64,000 nucleotides of DNA, from contig NZ_CP088285.1 in the NCBI RefSeq assembly GCF_011516645.4, positions 3,366,501 through 3,430,500 of the forward strand, given 5' to 3'. This DNA is from Bradyrhizobium septentrionale. Its GTDB lineage: Bacteria > Pseudomonadota > Alphaproteobacteria > Rhizobiales > Xanthobacteraceae. The notes below the pieces were generated by a model. That model saw only the letters and a list, made by a program, of their open reading frames with translations. It ran no database searches and was not told where the DNA came from. The translations under genes were made by a program, and so were the position numbers. Positions 26,207-35,700 of the stretch are shown here, in pieces (within the stretch, counting starts at the first letter, position 1; each line of letters opens with the position of its first letter).

Positions 26207-28474
26207 CTACAGCAACCGCACCGTGACCTTCGCCTTGCCCTTGTGATCGCCGTAGAACCATTTGTAGACCCAGGGCAGGCCGATGACGGCCTGGTTGACA
26301 TAGAGGAAGATCTCGCCGCTGCGATCGGCGGTGAACCGCGCCTTGTAGACCTGCGGGTCGGTATTGGGCGCCGGCGCCGGATCAAGAAAATACTCGTCGA
26401 CCCCGGTTTCTCCGACCCGTGCGATCAGCCTGAACCACGGCCGGAACAGGACGCGCCGCAGGAAGATCGTGGCGTAACCACGCCAGCGCTTTGCGGCCTC
26501 GATCGTCGACGTGCGGTATCCGACCGGTGTCACCGCCCGTCCGGCGTCCTCCCACGGCTCCGCCATGGTGATCGCGATCTCGTACTTGAACCCGGTGCGG
26601 ACCTTGAGGCCGGTCGGCGCACAGATCGCGCTGGTATCGAAGTCGGCTGCGTCCTGCGGGACGCCCTTGTCGACGGCGACGAGCTTGTCGGCCGCGGTGC
26701 CCGTGCAGAAAGCGCCCATCGAGTCGGCGGCATTGAACAGGAAATGGCTGAGCAGTGTCGCGCTGAACCAGACCAGCAAGGCCGTCAGCAGGAACGGAAC
26801 GGCGTGTCGCTTCCCGAAGTTGAGGATCCACTGATAGATGGCGCTGGTGCGGAATCGATAGATCGCATTGTGCACGATTCCGGAGAGCGGCGTCGGGTTC
26901 GCGCGGTCGCGCCAGATGATCCGCATCCTGTCCCTGATCGCGGCGCTGAGCGAGGTGCCGACGCCCATCAGCAGGAAAACGGCAATGACGCCGCCGGCGA
27001 ACCATTCCGGGTTGCCGGCATACCAATCCGTCCACCAGTGAAACGAATCGGGCAGGAACGATTGGACGAAGCGCACCAGCTCCGAAATCATCCTGAACCA
27101 GGAGCTGAATTCGTGCTCCTTGTGCTGGTTGTGGAACAGCCAGAACGCGGCCAGATGCAACGACGCCGCCAGCGTGGCGAAGTAGGCGATCCGGCGCATC
27201 CAGACATAATTCCACAGCTTCTCCTGCGCCGCATAACGCGCCGGTGCGCTCGTCGGCGTCTCGAACGTCGTCTCGCCCAGCGGCGTGATCTGGCCGCTGC
27301 GGGACACAATCACGTAGTTCGGCGGAAGTCCGATCGGGGCATAGGCATTGGCGCCGCTGTCGATCCGCTCGAACACGCTTTCGTGGATCTTCGGCGTCGG
27401 CACGCTGACACGGGCATAACGATCGTTGCAGAGCTCGGCGACCTTGCGAGGTCCATACCGGTAGTAGGAGCCGAGGCCCGCGCGCGAATCATAGAGGCGG
27501 CCGTCCTTGTCCTCGGACGATCTGATCGACTTGATCGCATCAGGATCGGCGGTCGGCGCGCTCTTGAACACCAGGCCACGCTTGACGGCTTCGTCGACCA
27601 GCCATGCCAGCGGCACGAACGCGACGGCATCGTCGGGATAACCGCCGCCGACATTGGCGTGCATGCCGACGAACCAGACCTGGACGAGGCGTTCGCCATC
27701 GATGGTCGCGGGCACGGCCGGGACCGGTTGTCCCGGCTCCTGCTCGGTCCAGAGCACCGGATGGAATGTTGTGCGCTCGTCGTCGAGGGCCAGCGCATGT
27801 CGCGCCCACTTGACCCGCGGGCTGAGAATCCGGTTCGGCAGCTCAAGCGGCCACACCCAGTTGGAGATGCCGCGGGTCATCTCGTCGATCGGCAGGCCAT
27901 AGGCTGCGACGGTGTCCCAGATGCCGATGAATTCGATCGCGGCGACCTGCTTCCGGGCGATCTCTGCATAAGACTTGTGGCCTCGGAGGCGATCCCACAC
28001 CGGCACAAGGATGTAATCGCGCAGCGCGCGGAACAGCACCTCGATGCGCCATATCGAATGGTAGCCCTCGGCGCGGTACGCCCGATAGGCCTTCACCGCG
28101 CCGTCGTGCAGCTCGGATTCGGTGTCCGCGACGATCAGGCCCTGATCGAGGATGAGTGCGGCAAGCGTGCGCACGGTGAATGCGCCGCGGCTGAATCCGA
28201 ACAGGTAGATCTTCGAATCGTTCTCGTGGTCGTAGTTTCGGCAGATGAACTTGTAGGCATCCAGGATATTGCGCTTGAGGCCGTAACCGAAGGCGCCGCC
28301 GAGCAGCGCAAGCGGAACGAACGACGACGTGCCGACGCCGTCGTCATACTTGGCGGCCTGGTTGTTGCCCTGCAGATCGAGCGACTGGAAGATCCGCCAG
28401 ACGTTGGTTCGCCAGACGCTGGAGGCGGCGTTGCCGGTGCCGTCGGACAGGATGATGATCTTGGGACTCGGCAT
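26207..28474 (-). CDS. DUF2235 alpha/beta-hydrolase with C-terminal membrane segments
   Basis: A 755-residue protein. The N-terminal ~400 residues are DUF2235: IIILSDGTGNAASS at the start, nucleophile elbow GFSRGAF (Ser 95), GIWDTVAAYG and VWFVGMHANVGGGYPDD carrying the likely Asp/His. About three hydrophobic segments follow at roughly residues 435-455, 495-520 and 555-580, then a soluble C-terminal ~170 residues of unknown fold. DUF2235 includes Tle1-type phospholipase effectors, but many members are chromosomal membrane-associated hydrolases. No type VI secretion genes are nearby. It is probably a lipase/esterase at the inner membrane. Confidence 0.88.
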   Translation of the reverse strand: MPSPKIIILSDGTGNAASSVWRTNVWRIFQSLDLQGNNQAAKYDDGVGTSSFVPLALLGGAFGYGLKRNILDAYKFICRNYDHENDSKIYLFGFSRGAFTVRTLAALILDQGLIVADTESELHDGAVKAYRAYRAEGYHSIWRIEVLFRALRDYILVPVWDRLRGHKSYAEIARKQVAAIEFIGIWDTVAAYGLPIDEMTRGISNWVWPLELPNRILSPRVKWARHALALDDERTTFHPVLWTEQEPGQPVPAVPATIDGERLVQVWFVGMHANVGGGYPDDAVAFVPLAWLVDEAVKRGLVFKSAPTADPDAIKSIRSSEDKDGRLYDSRAGLGSYYRYGPRKVAELCNDRYARVSVPTPKIHESVFERIDSGANAYAPIGLPPNYVIVSRSGQITPLGETTFETPTSAPARYAAQEKLWNYVWMRRIAYFATLAASLHLAAFWLFHNQHKEHEFSSWFRMISELVRFVQSFLPDSFHWWTDWYAGNPEWFAGGVIAVFLLMGVGTSLSAAIRDRMRIIWRDRANPTPLSGIVHNAIYRFRTSAIYQWILNFGKRHAVPFLLTALLVWFSATLLSHFLFNAADSMGAFCTGTAADKLVAVDKGVPQDAADFDTSAICAPTGLKVRTGFKYEIAITMAEPWEDAGRAVTPVGYRTSTIEAAKRWRGYATIFLRRVLFRPWFRLIARVGETGVDEYFLDPAPAPNTDPQVYKARFTADRSGEIFLYVNQAVIGLPWVYKWFYGDHKGKAKVTVRLL

Positions 28475-28695
28475 TGAAAGACGCTCGCTGAAAGGAATGA
28501 AGCGGATCGCGCAACGTAGTAGTAACGGATTCGATTGCTACTTTGGATCGATGTTTAGTCGCTCTGTGCCACGATAGGTGTGAACTGGCGCACAATAGCG
28601 TCGCGTGGTCGCAGCCATGTGAGAGGCGGCGGCTTTCGCGATGCTGCGAAAAGGCCTAGCCTGCCAGCGGTGCAATTCATTGATGAGGCACAGCC

Positions 28696-29115
28696 ATGCG
28701 CAGCCGCGTCAGAAAGTTTGCCCATGTCCTGGAGCGCTTTGGCCTTGCTTTGGCGGGAGCCGCGAGCGGTCTGTTCGTCGCCATCCATGTCGGCTCGAGC
28801 GTGTCGGCGCTGACCTCGCAGGCCTTCCTGCTGCTCATGATGCTGGGCGGCGCGATCGGCTTCTATGTCGGCATCGATACGCCGCCAAAGCTCTTCCATC
28901 CGAAGGACACGAACTCGACGCGCAAGATCGACGCGGCGGAGCTGCTCAGCGCGGTCGGCACATTCCTCGCGACGATGGTTGCGTTCTTCTCGGTCGGCGT
29001 CGTCGTGCTACGCAGCGAGCCGGACATCGCCTGGACCGCGACCATCATGGCGGGCTGGGTGCTCGGCGTTGCCATGCAGATCGTCGCCGGCACGATCGCG
29101 CGCACCCGGGTCTGA
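28696..29115 (+). CDS. Small integral membrane protein of unknown function
   Basis: A 139-residue protein from ATG 28696. Four hydrophobic segments are visible (GLALAGAASGLFVAIHVG; AFLLLMMLGGAIGFYVGI; LLSAVGTFLATMVAFFSVGV; IMAGWVLGVAMQIVAGTIA), with a short charged loop PKLFHPKDTNSTRKID between the second and third. I recognise no family. It is divergent from the DUF2235 gene with a 221-bp gap and convergent with an ABC binding protein gene. Confidence 0.7.
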   Translation: MRSRVRKFAHVLERFGLALAGAASGLFVAIHVGSSVSALTSQAFLLLMMLGGAIGFYVGIDTPPKLFHPKDTNSTRKIDAAELLSAVGTFLATMVAFFSVGVVVLRSEPDIAWTATIMAGWVLGVAMQIVAGTIARTRV

Positions 29116-29162
29116 GGCGTCGAAGCGACGCCGCGCCGGAAGAGTTGCCGCTCCGTCCTGCT

Positions 29163-30353
29163 TTACCTGTTCGCGACCTTGGTGGGATCCTTGATCGCCT
29201 GGAAGGTCTCCTGCTCGACGCTGTAGAGCTCGCCTCCAATCTTCTCGACCTTGCGAATGTAGATGTTGTGGACGACTTCGCGGGTCTTCGGATCGATCGA
29301 CATCGGGCCGCGCGGGCTTTCCCAGGCCATGCCCTTCATGGCCTCGACCAGCGCGTCGCCGTTGGTCCTGCCGCCGGTCGCGTGCAGCGCCTGGTAGATC
29401 AGATGCATGCCGTCATAGGCGCTGACGCTGATGAAGTTCGGACGCACATTCGCATTGGCCTTGCGGAACGCCGCGACATAGTCGCGGTTCAGGTCCGACG
29501 GATGATAGGCCGAGTAGAACCCTGCCGTGATCATGCCGATCATGGCATCGCTCATCCCCGGCAGGTCCTCGTCGTCGGCGATGTCGCCGGGGCCGATCAG
29601 CTTGATTCCGCTCTTGTCGAGCCCACGCTCGACAAACTGCTTGGCCAGGATGCCGGCCTGGCTTGTCGGAACGAAAATGAACAGGGTGTCGGGATTGCCG
29701 TCCCGCGCGCGCTGCAGGAACGGTGCGAAGTCGGGATTGGCCAGCGGCACTTTCAACGCCTCGACGATCGATCCGCCTGCCGCGATGAAGCTCGCCGCAA
29801 ACACGCCGGCGGCTTCATGCCCGGGTGTCCAGTCGGATGCGATGATGGTGGCCCGCTTCGATCCGCTTCTCGCCGCCCAGCCTGCCAGCACGCTGGCCTG
29901 CTGCGCATGCGTCCAGCTGGTGCGCACGAAGTAGGGCGACCGATCGGTCACGATCGATGTGCCGGAGACCATGACGACGGTTGCCGTCTTGCTCTCATTG
30001 ACCAGCGGCGCGAGCGCCAGCACGCTCGGCGTCAGCCCGCCACCGAGGATCGCGATTTTATCGTTGACGATCAGCTCCTGCGCAATGCGCTTGGCATTGT
30101 CGGGCACGCTGGCGTCGTCCCGGACGATCAATTCGATCTTGCGGCCGGCGACCGTGTCGCCGTGTTGCGCCATGTAGAGCCTCGCCCCGGCGACCGCCTG
30201 TTTGCCGACCGGCCCCAAAACGCCGGTCAACGGCATCACCAGGCCGACCTTCACGACGTCCTGCGTTTGGGCGTGTCCCGATTGCACCGCCGCGAGCGCC
30301 AGGACTCCCCCGATGACACCCCCGACCAACACGGCAAATGGCGTCCTCGACAT
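29163..30353 (-). CDS. ABC transporter substrate-binding protein (branched-chain amino acid type)
   Basis: A 396-residue periplasmic binding protein from ATG complement 30351-30353, preceded by GGGAGG; a TTG two codons earlier is less likely. It has a Sec signal peptide ending near SGHAQ, then VVKVGLVMPLTGVLGPVGKQ and the receptor-family domain through AYDGMHLIYQAL. Type I periplasmic binding proteins of this class deliver amino acids, amides or aromatic acids to Liv-type permeases. No permease or ATPase gene adjoins it, so it is an orphan receptor or works with a transporter elsewhere. Confidence 0.9.
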   Translation of the reverse strand: MSRTPFAVLVGGVIGGVLALAAVQSGHAQTQDVVKVGLVMPLTGVLGPVGKQAVAGARLYMAQHGDTVAGRKIELIVRDDASVPDNAKRIAQELIVNDKIAILGGGLTPSVLALAPLVNESKTATVVMVSGTSIVTDRSPYFVRTSWTHAQQASVLAGWAARSGSKRATIIASDWTPGHEAAGVFAASFIAAGGSIVEALKVPLANPDFAPFLQRARDGNPDTLFIFVPTSQAGILAKQFVERGLDKSGIKLIGPGDIADDEDLPGMSDAMIGMITAGFYSAYHPSDLNRDYVAAFRKANANVRPNFISVSAYDGMHLIYQALHATGGRTNGDALVEAMKGMAWESPRGPMSIDPKTREVVHNIYIRKVEKIGGELYSVEQETFQAIKDPTKVANR

Positions 30354-30504
30354 GGTCAACCTCCCGCGTGCCCGGAAATGATGCCGGGCCGGTCCGCCAC
30401 TATCGGCCGCGCCGCGGGGAAGTCCTGATGAAGAAGTGACAGAACGACGATTTTCCTGCTAAATTTCCCGGATTGGTGCCGTCTGTGTGCATGGAGTGAC
30501 CTCT

Positions 30505-31503
30505 ATGAACCCGGCGACTGATTCCGTATTGATATTTGATGCCTTTGAGCTGGACTTCGCCCGCGGCGTCGCGCGCGCGGATGGCGTCGAACTTGATCTC
30601 AGGCCGAAGTCGTTCGCGGTGCTCGGCTGTCTCGCCAGAAATGCCGGGCGGCTGGTCTCCAAGCAGGATCTGCACGAGGCAGTGTGGGGCCACGTCGCGG
30701 TTTCGGACGATTCGCTGGTCCAATGCATCCGCGAACTGCGCCTGAAACTGCGGGATGACGACCACCGCATCATCAAGACGGTATCGCGCCGGGGTTACCG
30801 GCTGGATGCCGAGCCGATTTCGCGATTGCACGAACACGCACCGCGGGATGCCGCGGGCGCGACATCCGCTCCGCGCGCCGTTGCAGGACGCTTGGCCGTG
30901 TTGCCCCGATGGTTGCTTGTCGCCGGCCTGTCGGCGATCGCCTTCGCCGCGCTCGCATTCGTGCCGCTGATTGCAAACGGGATGCGGCATCCCCTGGCGG
31001 AATTGGCGAACTGGTTCGCGCCGCAGGATCACGGCATTGTACCGAACCCTGATGTCGAGCGGATCACTGCGCTGGCGGTCGAGAAGCAGTTGCCGCTTCC
31101 GGCCTTTCGCGTTCACGCGCCGGCAAACGACGTGCCGGACAGTGTCCGCCGCTTTCTCGGCGTCTGGGTGAGCGACGAAGGATGGATCAACTCGCACCGC
31201 CAGTTCATGATGATCGTCACGAGCGTCGATCGGGATGGTGTCGCGACCGGCTATCTCGTGAATGGACCGGCCATGCCGCACAGCCGTACACCCGGACCTG
31301 GCTTTTCCGGCGGCTTCACCGGGCATGTCCTTGACGACACCTTGCGATACGACGGCAATGCGGGACTGCATTCGGCCTCCATCACCGCGGACGGACGGAT
31401 CGAGTTCAAGCTGATCTTCCGGGAGGGCGGCACCGGGGTGGTATTTCTTGAGCCGCTCTGGACCCTCGGCCGCTCGGGGCGCGTCGCACGCAACCAGACA
31501 TGA
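30505..31503 (+). CDS. Membrane-anchored winged-helix regulator (CadC/ToxR-like)
   Basis: A 332-residue protein from ATG 30505 with GGAG eight bases upstream. Residues 1-110 are an OmpR/PhoB-type winged helix (LRPKSFAVLGCLARNAGRLV, then IIKTVSRRGYRLDAE). A single transmembrane segment follows (about residues 133-157, LLVAGLSAIAFAALAFVPLI). The C-terminal ~170 residues lie outside and do not resemble the usual TPR domains of such regulators. The layout is that of one-component transmembrane transcription factors that sense a periplasmic signal. The target could be the divergent ABC binding protein gene, from which it is 151 bp away. Confidence 0.87.
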   Translation: MNPATDSVLIFDAFELDFARGVARADGVELDLRPKSFAVLGCLARNAGRLVSKQDLHEAVWGHVAVSDDSLVQCIRELRLKLRDDDHRIIKTVSRRGYRLDAEPISRLHEHAPRDAAGATSAPRAVAGRLAVLPRWLLVAGLSAIAFAALAFVPLIANGMRHPLAELANWFAPQDHGIVPNPDVERITALAVEKQLPLPAFRVHAPANDVPDSVRRFLGVWVSDEGWINSHRQFMMIVTSVDRDGVATGYLVNGPAMPHSRTPGPGFSGGFTGHVLDDTLRYDGNAGLHSASITADGRIEFKLIFREGGTGVVFLEPLWTLGRSGRVARNQT

Positions 31504-31534
31504 GCGCGGCACGATCGCGGGCACGCGAGCCTGA

Positions 31535-32155
31535 CTACGGCCTGCGGGTTACGCCCAATCCCGCGAGATGCGTGTCGACGAACTGCGCGAGCCGCTCGCG
31601 CAGCCGCTCCGGCGGCACCGCGACCATGCGCTCCTCGAGGCCCAGCGAGATGATGCCGTGGACCGCGGAGAACATCATCCGCGACAGCAGCGCGACATCA
31701 TCGGGGGCGCGATCGGGCAGCAGCCGCAGCAGCGGCGCGTGCATCAGCGCGAACGCGTCCATCACCATCGCCAGGATATCTTCCGGAAATGGCCGGTCGT
31801 CCTCCATCCGGTGCTCGAACAGCGAGCGCAGCAGATTGGTGTGCTCGGTCGCGAAGCCGAGATAGGCGTCGGCGAGCCCGTGCAGCTGGCGCAGGGGATC
31901 GTCGGCTGGAATTGCCTTCAGCCGTGTGGTCAGGGCCTCAACGGTCTCCCGGTTCACCGTCAGGATCAAGCCGTCGAAGTCGCCGAACTCATTATAGACG
32001 CTGCCGATGGAGCACCCGGCGGCCTCGGCGACGTCTCGAACCTTCAATGATCTCAATCCCTTAGTTGCGATCGATCGGCGCGCGATCTCGATCAGCAGGG
32101 TCCGCCGCTGAAGTTTTTTTCGGTCACGTCGCGATTCTTCTTGAACAATGGTCAT
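31535..32155 (-). CDS. TetR/AcrR family transcriptional regulator
   Basis: A 206-residue regulator from ATG complement 32153-32155. The helix-turn-helix spans about residues 12-60 (RRTLLIEIARRSIATKGLRS, then VRDVAEAAGCSIGSVYNEFG). The C-terminal domain is a helical ligand-binding domain containing a TetR_C segment (LADAYLGFATEHTNLLRSLF). It is divergent from a short gene and the large acyltransferase. A perfect inverted repeat sits 16 bases upstream of the start. It may respond to acyl-CoA or another lipid-related ligand (inference from neighbours only). Confidence 0.92.
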   Translation of the reverse strand: MTIVQEESRRDRKKLQRRTLLIEIARRSIATKGLRSLKVRDVAEAAGCSIGSVYNEFGDFDGLILTVNRETVEALTTRLKAIPADDPLRQLHGLADAYLGFATEHTNLLRSLFEHRMEDDRPFPEDILAMVMDAFALMHAPLLRLLPDRAPDDVALLSRMMFSAVHGIISLGLEERMVAVPPERLRERLAQFVDTHLAGLGVTRRP

Positions 32156-32170
32156 TTTCGTACTACTAAT

Positions 32171-32185
32171 TTGAGCGTTGCTCAA
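32171..32185. promoter_or_regulatory. Candidate TetR operator
   Basis: A perfect inverted repeat TTGAGC-GTT-GCTCAA lies between the divergent TetR gene and the ORF at 32208. Its size and placement are typical for a TetR-family autoregulatory operator that also controls the opposite transcript. Confidence 0.6.
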
Positions 32186-32207
32186 GTCTGCTTAGGAGGC
32201 CACTCAC

Positions 32208-32465
32208 ATGCAGACCCTAGCACTTCAATTGACCACCACCCTTGTCGATGACGCGATCGAGCTCGTGAAGGGCCTTGGCCGCGCCATCCTCTCCCCGGCG
32301 ATGGAGCCGATCGAGCGGATCGCCCGCGCCTGCGACGTCGCAGGTGTCCTGGAGCAGCGGCGCGCGGATCGGCGCGCGCCGCGCCCGGCGGCCTCGGGCG
32401 GCGGCGGGTGCAAGCCGCGCCACTGCCGTTGGTCGCCGTTCCGCGGGTTGAGTGAACTGACCTGA
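32208..32465 (+). CDS. Hypothetical 85-residue protein
   Basis: ATG 32208 is preceded by a strong AGGAGG (32194-32199) at eight bases, which is the main support. The N-terminal half is plausible helix (TLVDDAIELVKGLGRAILSP, then MEPIERIARACDVAGVLEQR), whereas the C-terminal half is Arg/Pro/Gly-rich and could be spurious read-through. No family recognised. It is divergent from the TetR gene, just after its candidate operator, and 287 bp before the acyltransferase gene; no other gene is seen in that 287 bp. Confidence 0.5.
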   Translation: MQTLALQLTTTLVDDAIELVKGLGRAILSPAMEPIERIARACDVAGVLEQRRADRRAPRPAASGGGGCKPRHCRWSPFRGLSELT

Positions 32466-32752
32466 ACCGTACCGGCGGCAATTGTCGCCGAAACCTCAAC
32501 AAAGCGCTCACCATGTCCTCCGCGAACTCGCCTCGGCGCCGAGCAACCCCAGGTCTGGATAAGGTCTCGTACATCTCTGGCGAGCAATGTCCCGGTATTC
32601 CGGCGCCAGCGGATGTGCGCCGGTTCGAACCGATACGTTGCGGAAAAGACTAAAGGCTGCGGCATCTCCGTCATTTCACCACGCTCACCATTCTCTGCCA
32701 CCCGAACTCGCAGACCTGCCAGCGCCTCGCGCGCTAACCCAAGGAAACGGTC

Positions 32753-35700
32753 ATGATCAAGGAATTGATGTCGTCCCGCCGCTTCGCGCCGCTGTTCTGG
32801 TCGCAGTTCTGCTCGGCGTTGAACGACAACGTGCTGAAGAACGCCCTGGTCATCATGCTGCTGTATGGCGTCGCCAACGAGCAGGGGCCGGCGCTGGTTC
32901 AGCTCGCGGGTGCGGTCTTCATCGCGCCGTTCTTTGTGCTGTCGGCGCTCGGCGGCGAACTCGCCGACCGCTACGTCAAGTCCGTCGTCGCCCGCCGGCT
33001 GAAGTTCTTCGAGATTTTCGCCGCGGCGTTCGCCGCAGCCGGCTTCTTCACCCATTCGATCCCGCTGCTGTTCATCGCGCTGGCGCTGTTCGGCATCGTC
33101 GCTGCGCTGTTCGGTCCGGTGAAGTATGCGGTGCTGCCCGACCAGCTCTCGGTCTCCGAGCTTGCAACCGGCAACGCGCTGGTCGAGGGCGCAACCTTCA
33201 TGGCGATCCTGATCGGCACCATTGCGGGCGGCATGTTCGTCGCCGGCGCCAGCCATATGGGCTGGATCTGCGCCGCCGTCGTCGGCCTTTCCGTTCTGTC
33301 CTGGGCGTTCGCATCCCGCATCCCCCTGACGCAGCCCTCCGCGCCCGATCTGTCGATCACCAAGAATCCCTGGACCTCGACCGTGCGCCTGCTGAAGTCG
33401 CTCTACGCCGAACCGCGGCTGTGGGACGGCATGGTGATCGTGTCCTGGTTCTGGATGGTCGGCGCGATCGTGCTGTCGCTGCTGCCCGCGCTGATCAAGG
33501 AAGGCGTCGGCGGCACCGAGGGCGTGGTCACGCTGTGCCTCGCCGTGTTCGCGATCGGCATTGCCGCCGGCTCGCTGTTCGCGGCGCAGCTGAGCCATGT
33601 CCGTCCGAATCTCGCGCTGGTGCCGATCGGCGCCATCGTGATGGGCGTGATCGGCCTCGACCTCGCCTGGGCGATCGCAACCACCTCGCTCGGCAAAGAG
33701 GTCACCGCGGCCGCATTTGCGAGCTCGTTCGGCGGCTTCCGGATGCTGGCCGACTTCTTCCTGTTCGCCTTCGGCGGCGGCCTGTTCGTGGTGCCGTCGT
33801 TTGCCGCCGTGCAGGCCTGGACCGCACCGTCCGAGCGCGCCCGCATCATCGCCGCCGGCAACATTTTGCAGGCTGGCTTCATGGTCGCCGGCGCGGTGTT
33901 CGTCGGCGCGCTGCAGGCCGCGGGGCTTGCGATCGCCTGGATCTTCTTCGGCCTCGCCATCGCGAGCTTCGGCACCGTCTGGTTCGTGCTGAGCAAGTGG
34001 GGCAAGGAGGGCGTGCGCGACTTCGGCGCGCTGCTGTTCCGTGCGTTGTTCCGCGTCGAGGTGCGCGGCATGGAGAACCTGCCGCCCGAGGGCACCCGCA
34101 TGCTGATCGCGCCCAACCATGTCAGCCTGGTCGACGGCCCGCTGCTGCACGCCACGCTGCCGATCGATGCGAGCTTCGCGGTCGACACCGGCATCTCCAA
34201 GGCGTGGTGGGCCAAGCCGTTCCTGAAGATGATCAAGCACTATACGATGGACCCGTCCAAGCCGCTGGCGGCGCGCGACCTGATCAAACTGGTTGCCGCC
34301 GGCGAGCCGGTCGTGATCTTCCCGGAAGGCCGCATCACGGTCTCCGGTTCGCTGATGAAGGTCTATGACGGCACCGCGATGATCGCCGACAAGGCCGATG
34401 CGGTCGTCGTCCCGGTCCGCATCGAGGGCGCGCAGCGTTCGCATCTCAGCTATCTGAAGAACGGCGAGATCAAGCGCTCCTGGTTCCCCAAGGTGACGAT
34501 CTCGATCCTGCCGCCGGTGAAGCTGCCGGTCGACCAGTCGCTGCGCGGCAAGGCGCGCCGCAACGCCGCCGGCGCCGCGCTGCAGGACGTCATGATCGAC
34601 GCCATGGTCAAGAATGCGATGCTCGACCAGACGCTGTTCGAGGGCCTCGGCCACGCCTATCGCGACCGCGACACCGGCAAGCCGATCATCGTCGAGGACG
34701 CGCTCGGCACCAAGCTGACCTATCGCAAGCTGATCCTCGGCGCGCAGGTGTTGAGCCGCAAGCTCGAGCAGGGCACCTCGGTCGGTGAGAATGTCGGCGT
34801 GCTGCTGCCGAACTCGGCCGGCGTTGCGGTCGTCTTCTTTGCGCTGCAGACCATCGGCCGTGTGCCGGCGATGCTCAACTTCTCGGCCGGCCCGGTCAAC
34901 GTGCTGGCCGCGATGAAGGCGGCGCAGGTCAAGACCGTGCTGACCTCGCAGGCCTTCATCGAGAAGGGCAAGCTCGACAAGCTGATCGCGGCGATCGCGG
35001 GCCAGGCGCGCGTCGTCTATCTCGAGGACGTCAGGGCCGGCATCGGCTTCGCCGACAAGATCGCGGGCTTCCGCGCCGGCATCGCGCCGCGCGTCGCCCG
35101 CAACGCCAACGATCCCGCGGTCATCCTGTTCACCTCGGGTTCGGAAGGCACGCCGAAGGGCGTCGTGCTGTCCCACCGCAATATCCTCGCCAATGCGGCG
35201 CAGGCGCTGGCGCGGGTCGATGCCAATGCCAACGACAAGGTGTTCAACGTCCTGCCGGTGTTCCACTCCTTTGGCCTGACCGGCGGCATGATGATGCCGC
35301 TGCTCGGCGGCATCCCGATCTTCATGTATCCGTCGCCGCTGCATTACCGGATCGTGCCCGAGCTGATCTACCAGACCGGCGCGACCATCCTGTTCGGCAC
35401 CGACACCTTCCTCACCGGCTACGCCCGCTCGGCGCATGCCTATGACTTCCGCACGCTGCGGCTCGTGATCGCCGGTGCGGAGGCGGTGAAGGAGCGCACG
35501 CGGCAGATCTATATGGAGCGTTACGGCATCCGTATCCTCGAAGGTTACGGCGTCACCGAGACCGCGCCGGTGCTCGCGATGAACACGCCGATGGCGAACC
35601 GCCAGGGCACCGTCGGCCGCATCTCGCCGCTGATGCAGTATCGCCTCGATCCGGTCCCCGGCATCGAGGAAGGCGGACGGCTCTCGGTGAAGGGCCCGAA

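Noticed and set aside
24327..28474. A type VI secretion effector module
   Set aside because: Effector-family enzymes are present, but there is no VgrG, Hcp, PAAR, adaptor or clear immunity gene, and neither protein has a delivery domain I can recognise.
26243..28477. A 744-codon plus-strand open frame
   Set aside because: Antisense to the DUF2235 gene, whose nucleophile elbow and membrane segments are clear; the opposite frame shows only His/Asp/Arg-rich low-information sequence.
28641..30428. A 595-codon plus-strand open frame
   Set aside because: Overlaps the membrane protein gene in another frame and is antisense to the ABC binding protein; no domain.
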